A stretch of 7,697 nucleotides of DNA from the NCBI GenBank assembly GCA_017483425.1, contig JAFUWM010000250.1:1-7697 (forward strand), written 5' to 3'. The notes under the pieces are model-generated. The model was not told where the DNA came from. It saw only the letters and a program-made list of their open reading frames with translations, and did not search any database. Source of the stretch: Lachnospiraceae bacterium. Its GTDB lineage: Bacteria > Bacillota > Clostridia > Lachnospirales > Lachnospiraceae. Below, one piece after another: positions 1 through 6,164 of this stretch (position 1 is its first letter; each line of letters starts with the position of its first letter). Both the position numbers and the translations under genes were made by a program.

Positions 1-36
1 GATGCCTTTTCTTACTGTTCCCTTAATTTGTGACAT
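1..36 (-). CDS. 5' end of an unidentified gene leaving the left edge
   Basis: Read on the minus strand, an ATG at 36-34 opens 12 codons (MSQIKGTVRKGI) that run off the window without a stop. A near-perfect ribosome binding site (AAGGAGG, complement of 43-49) sits six bases upstream, which is the main reason to believe the start. The visible peptide is basic and not hydrophobic, so there is no sign of a signal peptide yet. Twelve residues are too few to name a family. The gene points away from everything else in the window. A 12-bp palindrome lies about 33 bases upstream of the start codon. Confidence 0.5.
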   Translation of the reverse strand, partial: MSQIKGTVRKGI

Positions 37-68
37 AATACCCCTCCTTGCAATTAATTACCGCACCA

Positions 69-80
69 GACTGCGCAGTC
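69..80. promoter_or_regulatory. 12-bp perfect palindrome upstream of the left-edge gene
   Basis: GACTGCGCAGTC is its own reverse complement and falls in the probable leader or promoter region of the minus-strand gene that starts at 36. Its position fits an operator or a small stem, but a 12-bp palindrome can arise by chance and I see no convincing -35/-10 pair to place it against. Function is a guess. Confidence 0.2.
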
Positions 81-100
81 AGGAGAAACGTGAAAAAGAT

Positions 101-120
101 GATAGAGCATGATAGAGCAT
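101..120. repeat. Direct tandem duplication of a 10-mer
   Basis: GATAGAGCAT occurs twice head to tail. It lies in the non-coding stretch between the left-edge gene and the first coding debris. Two copies are too few to call an array; this is probably a simple slippage duplication. Confidence 0.5.
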
Positions 121-189
121 GTTAGATACATATCCGTTTATAAATGCCAACTAATAATCTCTTTCTTAAAAACAAAAAAACTTTTATAA

Positions 190-503
190 TCTCTTGGAAT
201 AATCCGAGCCGATAAGGCTCTTGATGCTTCCCCTGACGTGCCCGACCTCGTGCACCAACATTTGATGGAGAAGATGATACTACCGAATGGTAAAAATGTA
301 AAGGTTCTGATATTTATTCGACTTTTAGCAGTATTGTACATGGGTTTTATGGTGTATACTATGTATTTGTGAATGTCAAAAGATCTATGACAGACAGGGA
401 AGCGGCCATTGAAGCGAAAGATATCAAACTTCATCTTAATGATTTCTCGAATGCGGAGATGGCGACTGCGACAGGTAAAAAGGAGGATAAGAAATGCTTA
501 TAG
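190..503 (+). pseudogene. Unidentified coding remnant, frame-broken
   Basis: This stretch of more than 300 bases has no intact gene. Two stop-free plus-strand frames succeed each other. One is open from 190 to the TGA at 370-372 and reads coherently at first (ALDASPDVPDLVHQHL). The other is open from 294 to the TAG at 501-503 and reads YGVYYVFVNVKRSMTDREAA followed by a charged tail ending near KKEDKK. Neither has a convincing start with a ribosome binding site. The second frame overlaps the ybjQ-like start at 494, as the end of an upstream cistron would. I infer one decayed gene with a frame change around 290-310. I do not recognise the family, and a minus-strand 98-codon frame across the same bases also lacks recognisable features. 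The decay call is tentative. Confidence 0.3.
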
Positions 504-615
504 TAACTACGGAAACAATAAACGGTAAGGATCTTGAAATGCTCGGAACTGTAAATCAATAATGCAGAGCGCCGCAGAGGTAGTGGCCTACGGAACTGCT
601 GTGAGGTTTAGATGA
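494..615 (+). pseudogene. ybjQ-like (DUF74) gene with internal deletion
   Basis: An ATG at 494 behind a strong ribosome binding site (AAAAAGGAGG, 477-486) gives MLIVTTETINGKDLEMLGTV and stops at 560-562 after 22 codons. In the next frame, from an ATG at 562, comes MQSAAEVVAYGTAVRFR and a stop at 613-615. From memory of the family, the first piece matches the start of YbjQ/DUF74 proteins (MLIVTTE...G...LG.V) and the second matches their end (AAEV.AYGTAV). Intact members are about 105 residues, so roughly 60 codons of the middle are missing and the frame is broken at the junction near 560. The family's role is poorly known; members form small pentamers. The remnant's stop lies 11 bases before the next gene's ATG, and that gene's ribosome binding site overlaps the remnant's last codon and stop. 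Confidence 0.65.
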
Positions 616-626
616 GGTGACGGGAG

Positions 627-1772
627 ATGAGATATCGTACTCTTGGAAAAACAGGATTAAAGGTCAGCGAGATCGGATTCGGCGGAGAGTGGCTGGAGCG
701 CCATGATGAGGAAGAATCAGTTCGACTGATGCGTTATGCCGCTGATAAGGGGATCAATATCGTTGACTGCTGGATGCCGGATCCGAAATCCAGGGATATC
801 ATCGGAAAGGCGATGGAAGGGAATAGGGAGAACTGGATCGTGCAGGGACATATCGGTTCCACGCATCAGAACGGACAGTATGTCCGTACGAGGGATATGA
901 AGTATGTGGTTCCTGCTTTTGAAGATATCCTGAAAAGGATGAAAACGGATTATATTGATCTGGGAATGATCCATTATATTGATGCGCAGGAAGACTGGGA
1001 TGTGTGCATGAACACAGATTACATTAAGTACGTGCATAAGCTTCATGATGAAGGCGTCATTCGCCACATCGGATTGTCCACGCATAATCCGAGGATCGCA
1101 AAGCAGGCTGTGGAAACCGGATTTATTGAGATGATCCTCTTTTCCATCAATCCTGCATTTGATATGAGACCGGCAACTGAAGATCTTGATTCCATGTTTG
1201 ACGGATATGACGGGACGGATTATTCCGGTATTGATCCTGAACGGGCGGCGCTGTATCAGCTCTGCGAGGAGAAGAATGTCGGGATCACGGTCATGAAAGG
1301 ATTTTTCGGCGGACGGCTTTTTGATGCGAAGACTTCGCCGTTTGGTGTTGCCTTTACTCCGCTGCAGTGTATCCATTATGCGTTGACGAGACCTGGTGTG
1401 TCATCAATCCTTTGCGGATATGATACAAAGGAGCAGGTGGACGAAGCCGTATCCTATGAAACGGCGTTCGAGGATGAAAAGGATTATGCATCCGTTATCG
1501 CATCCGCGCCTCTTCATTCCTATGCAGGACAGTGTACATACTGCGGACATTGCAAGCCATGTCCGGTGAATATCGATATCGCCATGGTGAATAAATTTTA
1601 TGATCTGGCAGTGCAGCAGCCTGAGGTTCCGGAGAGTGTAAAGGCGCATTATAAAGCGCTGGGGACAACTGCTTCTGCATGTGTGGGCTGTAAGAGCTGT
1701 GAGAGCAGATGTCCGTTTGGCGTAGAAGTAGCGGAGAGAATGAAAAAAACAGCAGCTCTCTTTGGATGCTGA
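627..1772 (+). CDS. Aldo/keto reductase family protein with C-terminal 4Fe-4S domain
   Basis: A 381-residue cytoplasmic protein starting at an ATG six bases after GAGGTGA (614-620). Residues 1-290 form the TIM barrel of the aldo/keto reductase family: it opens with YRTLGKTGLKVSEIGFGG, and DYIDLGMIHYID (108-119) carries the family histidine, H116. Residues 303-362 hold eight cysteines in two groups, C303/C306/C309/C312 followed by Pro and C352/C355/C358/C362 followed by Pro, as in a two-[4Fe-4S] ferredoxin-like tail. The length fits this fused subfamily. Of the usual D-Y-K-H catalytic tetrad, D47 and H116 are visible. The tyrosine position reads CWMPDP and the lysine position reads VQGHIG, so the standard NAD(P)H carbonyl reductase mechanism is doubtful. 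I recall the same pattern in clostridial relatives, so it is probably a subfamily trait and not damage. The substrate is unknown; electron transfer between ferredoxin and a carbonyl or nucleotide is a guess. The gene is richer in G+C than the minus-strand operon. Confidence 0.93.
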   Translation: MRYRTLGKTGLKVSEIGFGGEWLERHDEEESVRLMRYAADKGINIVDCWMPDPKSRDIIGKAMEGNRENWIVQGHIGSTHQNGQYVRTRDMKYVVPAFEDILKRMKTDYIDLGMIHYIDAQEDWDVCMNTDYIKYVHKLHDEGVIRHIGLSTHNPRIAKQAVETGFIEMILFSINPAFDMRPATEDLDSMFDGYDGTDYSGIDPERAALYQLCEEKNVGITVMKGFFGGRLFDAKTSPFGVAFTPLQCIHYALTRPGVSSILCGYDTKEQVDEAVSYETAFEDEKDYASVIASAPLHSYAGQCTYCGHCKPCPVNIDIAMVNKFYDLAVQQPEVPESVKAHYKALGTTASACVGCKSCESRCPFGVEVAERMKKTAALFGC

Positions 1773-1820
1773 TAAGGGAAAGCGGATAAAATCTCTGGTA
1801 ATAACAGGAATAACAGATAA

Positions 1821-2678
1821 ATGACGATTCGGATAACGGACATTACATCAGATGAAGCAGTAGCTTACTCCCAACTGAACGAAAACCAGCTGAAGCATAT
1901 ATATGAGCCGGAAGAGGGCTTATTCATAGCTGAAAGCATAAATGTTATAAAGAGAGCTATGGATTCCGGCTATATAGCGGAATCTTTTCTCATTGAAGAC
2001 AACCTGCTGGAAAAAGCAAAAGAGATAACCGAAGCACATCCGGATGTGAAAATATATACGGCGGACAAAGAAGTCATTTCGAAACTCACCGGATATCCGA
2101 TGACAAGAGGAGTTCTCGCCGCCATGAAAAGACAACACCAACAGGATTACCGAGAACTGCTGTCCGGAGCAGATCATATAGCAGTACTATCGGGAATAGA
2201 GAATCCTACGAATGTAGGAGCGATATTCAGATCGGCAGCGGCTTTAGGGATAGACGCAGTGTTGGTATCTCCGGATTCGTGCGATCCTTTATACAGGCGT
2301 TCCATAAGGGTCAGCATGGGCACAGTATTTCAGGTACCATGGACAGTTATACCGGGGATTGATTGGACGAAGGGATTATTTGCCGATCTTAAAGAGGATG
2401 GGTATGTAACCATAGCCACCGCTATTTCAGAGGACGCCAGATCATTGGATGAAACAGGTGACATATGGAAACAAAAATGCGCGGTGTTCTTTGGGACTGA
2501 GGGCGACGGCCTTTCGGAAGAAGTAATAAACAAATGCGATCATAAGGTAATGATCCCGATGGAGAAAGGTGTGGATTCCCTCAACGTGGCTGCTTCAAGT
2601 GCGGTAATTTTCTGGGAGATGAAGCGCAGCTTGCGCATATGTTCCACGTATGATCATAATAAATATTGGTCGCGGTGA
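1821..2678 (+). CDS. SpoU/TrmH-family RNA 2'-O-ribose methyltransferase
   Basis: A 285-residue cytoplasmic enzyme predicted to transfer a methyl group from S-adenosylmethionine to a ribose 2'-OH in rRNA or tRNA. Residues about 15-95 look like the SpoU substrate-binding domain (EEGLFIAES near 31-39). The SPOUT knot follows with all three motifs: motif 1 NPTNVGAIFR (128-137, with N131 and R137), motif 2 FFGTEGDGLS (223-232) and motif 3 IPMEKGVDSLNVAAS (245-259, with N255). The target nucleotide cannot be read from this; tRNA and 23S rRNA are both possible. The start is the first ATG in frame and has only a weak upstream AACAGGA, so it is less certain. It lies 48 bases after the reductase gene on the same strand and may be co-transcribed. 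The last 18 or so residues (around STYDHNKYWSR) look unlike the family and run into the debris that follows, so the C-terminus may have been altered by a rearrangement. Confidence 0.9.
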   Translation: MTIRITDITSDEAVAYSQLNENQLKHIYEPEEGLFIAESINVIKRAMDSGYIAESFLIEDNLLEKAKEITEAHPDVKIYTADKEVISKLTGYPMTRGVLAAMKRQHQQDYRELLSGADHIAVLSGIENPTNVGAIFRSAAALGIDAVLVSPDSCDPLYRRSIRVSMGTVFQVPWTVIPGIDWTKGLFADLKEDGYVTIATAISEDARSLDETGDIWKQKCAVFFGTEGDGLSEEVINKCDHKVMIPMEKGVDSLNVAASSAVIFWEMKRSLRICSTYDHNKYWSR

Positions 2679-2886
2679 GTGGATCGGAGCAGGGGATCTT
2701 TTCCCTTCTGCCAGATGATCAGAAAGATGAACTGACAGCAACGGCGGCGGAGACTGGAAAGAACATGGCGTAACTGCGGATCAGGTATATGACAGGCAGA
2801 GCCGTACAAAGCTTGGTTCCGAAAAGCTTTATGAAGTAACCGACAGCCTAATAAAAAAGCATATTGAAAGAGGGAATCTGAAGTAA
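2666..2886 (+). pseudogene. Broken unidentified gene after the methyltransferase
   Basis: Two overlapping plus-strand frames read like protein. Frame one is open from 2666 to a TAA at 2771-2773 (QGIFSLLPDDQKDELTATAA). Frame two is open from 2731 to the TAA at 2884-2886 and reads WKEHGVTADQVYDRQSRTKL then GSEKLYEVTDSLIKKHIERG. A single frame change near the CGGCGG at 2743-2750 would join them into one C-terminal segment of about 65-70 residues. There is no start codon with a ribosome binding site, and the upstream part is missing, replaced by the end of the methyltransferase gene. I infer a 5'-truncated, frameshifted remnant. The family is not recognised, and the helical charged C-terminus gives no function. 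Confidence 0.4.
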
Positions 2887-2915
2887 ATAACGAATTTTGC
2901 TATTTTCCATGTGAC

Positions 2916-2953
2916 CTTGAACATAAACTTCAAGAGCTTACAGCTATTTTTTT
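2916..2953. terminator. Weak stem with T-run between convergent transcripts
   Basis: CTTGAA (2916-2921) and TTCAAG (2929-2934) form a perfect 6-bp stem with a 7-base loop. AGCT-TAC-AGCT follows, then seven T's at 2947-2953. The elements lie between the plus-strand remnant ending at 2886 and the minus-strand operon ending at 2952, where a terminator is expected. The stem is A+T-rich and not adjacent to the T-run, so termination of the plus-strand transcript is only plausible. I see no better candidate for the minus-strand operon. Confidence 0.3.
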
Positions 2954-3944
2954 ACTTTGATGCCATCTCAAGAAATCTGGTTACAAACATTACGTCTGAC
3001 AAATGCTTCGGTTCCCTAAAAACATAAAGATACATGACAAGACCTTCATTGCCATTTTTTTGAAAGATGTATTCCACATAGTATCCATTTTTACCTGTAT
3101 TTAACTCATCATTATAAGATAAAACATAGTAATTGTACTTTGCCCCGTAATACGTTGTAACGTCTCTGGTTCTCGCGGAATCCCCCTTGCCTTCTCCGGA
3201 AATGTTATTAATTATAGCCTTTTCAACAAGCCTGGTTTCTTTCCTGTCATCAATGTTTGCCAGCTTGGAAGTATTATCAAAATAACATACAAAAAATGAT
3301 TCCGGCACTGTATCCGGATTTCCCGGAAGCTGATTCAGAACATACTGATACCCTTCGATCGTCCCGATTCCCTCTCCCGTTATGGAATGCTCAACTTCTT
3401 TCCATGCAGCGGGAATACTATATCTGATCGTTCCGTTATTCAGTGTTCTGGAACTCATGCTGCTTTTAACTAAATTTGTACCGTCAAGTAAATAGAAAGT
3501 TCCATTTTTGATTGCAGCAGGCGCGGTAACCAGTCTCTCGGCCTCAAGATGAATCTCTTTGTCAATTAAATCAACCGAAATTTTCCCGAAAACACCGATC
3601 CTTTCACCTGCTTTATATGTTAATGCTTCTGATCGAAGTTTCTTAGGACAGGAGCATATAATATGGTTATCCACGACTGATGTCCCAACCACTTTGATCG
3701 AATCCCCTTTTTGGGAGATGCTTTCTATCTTTCCAGAAACAATGTAATAACTATCCTTATACTCACCCTTGGCACCATCAACATCCTTTGCAAAATCTGA
3801 CAGTATGTCATCTGCCGTTATATACTCATATACGCGATTATCCTCAGTATCAATTCTAACTGTCACATTCTTAAATGAAAAACCGTATAGAACAGTAACC
3901 ATGAGGAAGACAGGCAGTAATGAAATGAATCTTTTCGCTTTCAT
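2952..3944 (-). CDS. Secreted or membrane-anchored protein with tRNA_anti-like OB fold
   Basis: A 330-residue protein, last gene of the minus-strand operon. Residues 1-23 form a basic then hydrophobic leader (KAKRFISLLPVFLMVTVLYG) that acts as a signal peptide or single anchor; there is no lipobox. Residues about 43-138 resemble the tRNA_anti-like OB-fold family of exported proteins: ADDILSDFAKD, then EYKDSYYIVSGKIESIS, a DNHIICSC strand and AGERIGVFGKIS. Despite the name, that family is not known to bind tRNA. Residues about 170-330 form a second domain (starting RYSIPAAWKEVE) with alternating strands, loosely like PsbP/MOG1-type sandwich domains; this part I cannot assign. The start is ATG at 3944, ten bases after AGGAGG. 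That ribosome binding site lies at the end of the preceding gene, whose stop is three bases upstream, so translation is probably coupled. It is probably the extracytoplasmic partner of the ExbB/ExbD-like channel. Confidence 0.8.
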   Translation of the reverse strand: MKAKRFISLLPVFLMVTVLYGFSFKNVTVRIDTEDNRVYEYITADDILSDFAKDVDGAKGEYKDSYYIVSGKIESISQKGDSIKVVGTSVVDNHIICSCPKKLRSEALTYKAGERIGVFGKISVDLIDKEIHLEAERLVTAPAAIKNGTFYLLDGTNLVKSSMSSRTLNNGTIRYSIPAAWKEVEHSITGEGIGTIEGYQYVLNQLPGNPDTVPESFFVCYFDNTSKLANIDDRKETRLVEKAIINNISGEGKGDSARTRDVTTYYGAKYNYYVLSYNDELNTGKNGYYVEYIFQKNGNEGLVMYLYVFREPKHLSDVMFVTRFLEMASK

Positions 3945-3947
3945 AAA

Positions 3948-4460
3948 TCACTTACCTCCTGTCGACTGCTGTTCTTCATAAGTCAGACCAATATCTGATT
4001 TGAGTTCATTTAAGACTTTGAGCACATCATTATAGACATGAGACTCTGCAAAATCGTCCATAAGAGTAATCTGTGCTTTGGAAGTATAATCTTTTTGAAT
4101 CCGGCTTCTCAATTGCGCAACAGTTATATTATCATTATGGATGGCACTATTGGTATAGGAAATCTGTTTATCTCTGATGCTGATGACTATATTACTGGCA
4201 GCAGCATTTAAACTATCGTGAACCGAATCATTATCGTTCTCTGATCCAGCGTTATCTTCTTCCGCTTCATCAATCTCAGGAAGACGGTCGGTATCCTCTT
4301 CTGAGTCCCCGGACATACCTCCGGGCTTTGCCAGTTCTATGGCTTTATTTAGATCAATCAATTTACTGCTATCCAGTAATCTTACTTCTTTCTTACCCCA
4401 GCCGACCAGCACAAACATTGCAGTCATTATCAAAAGAAATACGCTAATTCTCTTCTTCAT
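3948..4460 (-). CDS. Acidic exported protein with ExbD/TolR-like C-terminal domain
   Basis: A 170-residue protein if started at the ATG at 4460 (a TTG lies one codon earlier). GAGGAAGG is six bases upstream of the ATG. The ATG shares one base with the previous gene's stop (TGATG), so the two are translationally coupled. Residues 1-20 form a lipoprotein-like leader ending VLVGWGKKE: where a lipobox would have cysteine there is Trp (residue 21 from the ATG). An acidic, disordered linker follows (about residues 49-80, many Asp/Glu). Residues about 90-160 look like the extracytoplasmic ExbD/TolR domain: NIVISIRDKQISY, a helix (VAQLRSRIQKDY), QITLMDDFAES, then a helix HVYNDVLKVLNEL. The last part parallels the end of the upstream protein (DDFA.S..Y..V). 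It lacks the ExbD membrane aspartate. Function unknown; a regulatory or load-bearing relative of ExbD is an inference. Confidence 0.8.
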   Translation of the reverse strand: MKKRISVFLLIMTAMFVLVGWGKKEVRLLDSSKLIDLNKAIELAKPGGMSGDSEEDTDRLPEIDEAEEDNAGSENDNDSVHDSLNAAASNIVISIRDKQISYTNSAIHNDNITVAQLRSRIQKDYTSKAQITLMDDFAESHVYNDVLKVLNELKSDIGLTYEEQQSTGGK

Positions 4461-5038
4461 CAATTGCCTTCCTCTATATAATGTATCCCGGATTTATCTA
4501 ATAAATCTATCACAGCATGGTATGCGGAAGAAACCGCAAAATCATCATGGATGACTATTGTATTGGTTCGGTCAAAGCCCTTGATCTGCGCCTCCAAATC
4601 ACTCCTATCGGCGCACAACTCGTCCTTATAGTAGATATCAGCGCCTCTTATTAAAATATAATAATTATACTCTTTTCCATCGGAGGTAATATATTGCCCA
4701 TCCTCGGTGATCCTGTCATTACGTTCCGTATCCCCGGAAGAAAACAACGTCCTGTAAAGCCAGAAATCCGGACCATGTTCAGTAAAACCCGCATAGAAAC
4801 CTGCTACTATAACAAGAGCTCCTACAATTATAAGTGTAAAGTATATATTCAGGAGAAACTTCTTCTGACTCTTTAATATTCTCTGTCCCTTTGCATTCTC
4901 ATAAAACAGGTAGTCATCCTTTCTTTTGAAAACTACCTGATGCGCACGAACAATAGGCAGAAAGGCTATTCTGACCAATCCGATCAAACCATATAATACG
5001 GCAACGCTTCCGACAATGCTCAGCACGTATGGTATCAC
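4460..5038 (-). CDS. Two-span membrane protein with ExbD/TolR-like C-terminal domain
   Basis: A 192-residue protein. Membrane spans are at about residues 3-30 and 61-86, separated by a basic cytoplasmic-type loop (KRKDDYLF...LKSQKK). This places the C-terminal half (about 87-192) outside the membrane or on the same side as the N-terminus. Residues about 120-190 run EYNYYILIRGADIYY, a helix (RSDLEAQIKGF), NTIVIHDDFAVSSAY, then the helix HAVIDLLDKSG and IHYIEE. This order of strands and helices resembles the ExbD/TolR extracytoplasmic domain and parallels the C-terminus of the next gene. The start is GTG at 5038, with GAGGA five to six bases upstream inside the last codons of the ExbD-like gene, so translation is probably coupled. 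No later ATG fits. I do not recognise a named family. Confidence 0.82.
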   Translation of the reverse strand: MIPYVLSIVGSVAVLYGLIGLVRIAFLPIVRAHQVVFKRKDDYLFYENAKGQRILKSQKKFLLNIYFTLIIVGALVIVAGFYAGFTEHGPDFWLYRTLFSSGDTERNDRITEDGQYITSDGKEYNYYILIRGADIYYKDELCADRSDLEAQIKGFDRTNTIVIHDDFAVSSAYHAVIDLLDKSGIHYIEEGN

Positions 5039-5040
5039 TG

Positions 5041-5595
5041 TTATTCCTCGCTTATATTACCCTTTATATATACGTTACGGTAGGTGTTTGATAACTCATG
5101 CAATACTTCATTTATTTTCTTCTCATCGCGATACAGAATATTATCATCATTTTCATTCAGAGAAAGAATTATCGGTCGATCATTATATTTCTTAACATAG
5201 TCAGTTAGCTTACTCCTGAATTCCTGTATACTTCCTTCAACATCATTACCCACGAGATCAATTGAAACAGGCTCCGCTCCATCCTCCGTCAGCAGCTTTA
5301 TATGACGTATTGTTATCTCATCCGGTTCATATGGAACAACAATAGAAGCAGACCATACATAATTCTGCAAATTACTCTGGGTTTCTATCATATCCGAATA
5401 TACCTGTGAATCAGCCTCGGCATCTGCCTTTGCAGCAGACATTGCTTCTTGGGCCAATGCAGTTTCCAGTTCATTCTTTTGATTTTCGTAGTTATAATTG
5501 CATATAACAACCAACAAGAGAATAAATATAACGTCAAGAAGAGACGTAAGATCAATCAGTACGTCATTTCTTGTTTTTCTTCGCTTTCTTTGCAT
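5041..5595 (-). CDS. ExbD/TolR-type biopolymer transport subunit
   Basis: A 184-residue single-span protein (185 if the GTG at 5598 is used; the GAGGGG ribosome binding site is eight bases from the ATG and five from the GTG). A basic N-terminus (MQRKRRKTRND) is followed by LIDLTSLLDVIFILLLVV. Counting from the GTG, D22 sits in the LLDVIF motif where ExbD/TolR carry the ion-translocating aspartate; the usual proline two to three residues before it is serine here. An alanine- and charge-rich coiled-coil-like segment (about 40-75) leads to an extracytoplasmic domain (about 85-180) ending in RPIILSLNENDDNILY, a helix and NVYIKGN, as in the ExbD fold. It would pair with the ExbB-like subunit encoded 14 bases upstream to make an ion-driven stator-like channel. 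Not MotB: there is no OmpA-type peptidoglycan-binding domain and the protein is short. Confidence 0.88.
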   Translation of the reverse strand: MQRKRRKTRNDVLIDLTSLLDVIFILLLVVICNYNYENQKNELETALAQEAMSAAKADAEADSQVYSDMIETQSNLQNYVWSASIVVPYEPDEITIRHIKLLTEDGAEPVSIDLVGNDVEGSIQEFRSKLTDYVKKYNDRPIILSLNENDDNILYRDEKKINEVLHELSNTYRNVYIKGNISEE

Positions 5596-5609
5596 CACAG
5601 CATCCCCTC

Positions 5610-6164
5610 TTAGTCATTGCTCTTTATCTTCTGAATCATATCTGCCAGATCAAGTTTCTTGCTGTAGTCCTCCAACATTACATCTACATCTTCAATAACC
5701 CTTGAAGGGAACACTGCGTCAACGATCTTCAGAAATATAGCAAAAACGAGTCCGAAAAAAGTAGAAGACATTGCAGTATTGATTGATGCCATCATTCCTT
5801 CAATATCCCCTGCGTTTACTTCAAGCATCAATCCTGCTACTGTTCCAAGAATCCCCATTAAGGGAAATATCGGGATCAACTGTGAAAGTACACTATGCAA
5901 TGCACAATCTTTATTAAATTCCCTCTCGTATTGTCTTATCGTATCCGGTGTGACTGAAGCGTCTTCATCATCCTCGTCAACAACCGCGCCGTCCGTCGGA
6001 TTGACTCCCCATTTTTTATTTCTCCTGCTTACAGCTTCATCTATCCTGTTCTTATGTGATGACAGCTTTGAGCCATTATAAAAGATGAAAGCTGTCAGTA
6101 CGATTCCGAATATAAGAATAATCAGATTGATATTATCCTTTACAACTTGCAATACTTCCGTCAT
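5610..6164 (-). CDS. ExbB/TolQ/MotA-family proton channel subunit
   Basis: A 184-residue integral membrane protein, first intact gene of the operon. The ATG at 6164 has AAGGAGA eight bases upstream. Three spans are visible: about 12-30 (NLIILIFGIVLTAFIFYN), 95-116 and 131-150. The second span carries the family signature FPLMGILGTVAGLM (100-113), and the third carries NTAMSSTFFGLVFAIFLKI (129-147). These two are the parts of ExbB, TolQ and MotA that form the pentameric channel around ExbD-type helices. Between spans 1 and 2 is a cytoplasmic loop with a short acidic run (DEDDED, 63-68). The size is near the small end for ExbB. In diderms such subunits power TonB or Tol; no TonB, TolA, TolB or Pal is visible here, so the load must be something else. 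Confidence 0.92.
   Translation of the reverse strand: MTEVLQVVKDNINLIILIFGIVLTAFIFYNGSKLSSHKNRIDEAVSRRNKKWGVNPTDGAVVDEDDEDASVTPDTIRQYEREFNKDCALHSVLSQLIPIFPLMGILGTVAGLMLEVNAGDIEGMMASINTAMSSTFFGLVFAIFLKIVDAVFPSRVIEDVDVMLEDYSKKLDLADMIQKIKSND

Noticed and set aside
138..434. A 98-codon minus-strand frame
   Set aside because: No ribosome binding site at its start and no recognisable domain. The plus strand over the same bases reads at least as protein-like and leads into the ybjQ remnant.
717..1376. A 219-codon minus-strand frame inside the reductase gene
   Set aside because: It lies fully opposite a clear aldo/keto reductase gene, and its translation has no family features. It is a shadow frame.
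2916..2953. A strong bidirectional terminator between the convergent transcripts
   Set aside because: The stem is only six A+T-rich pairs, is separated from the T-run, and has no A-run on the other side. It is kept only as a weak candidate.
5041..6164. Flagellar MotA/MotB or the ZorA/ZorB pair of Zorya defence
   Set aside because: The channel subunit has three spans and is short, and the partner lacks an OmpA-type peptidoglycan-binding domain. No ZorC, ZorD or ZorE, helicase or nuclease is present, and no flagellar genes are near. ExbB/ExbD is the closer match.
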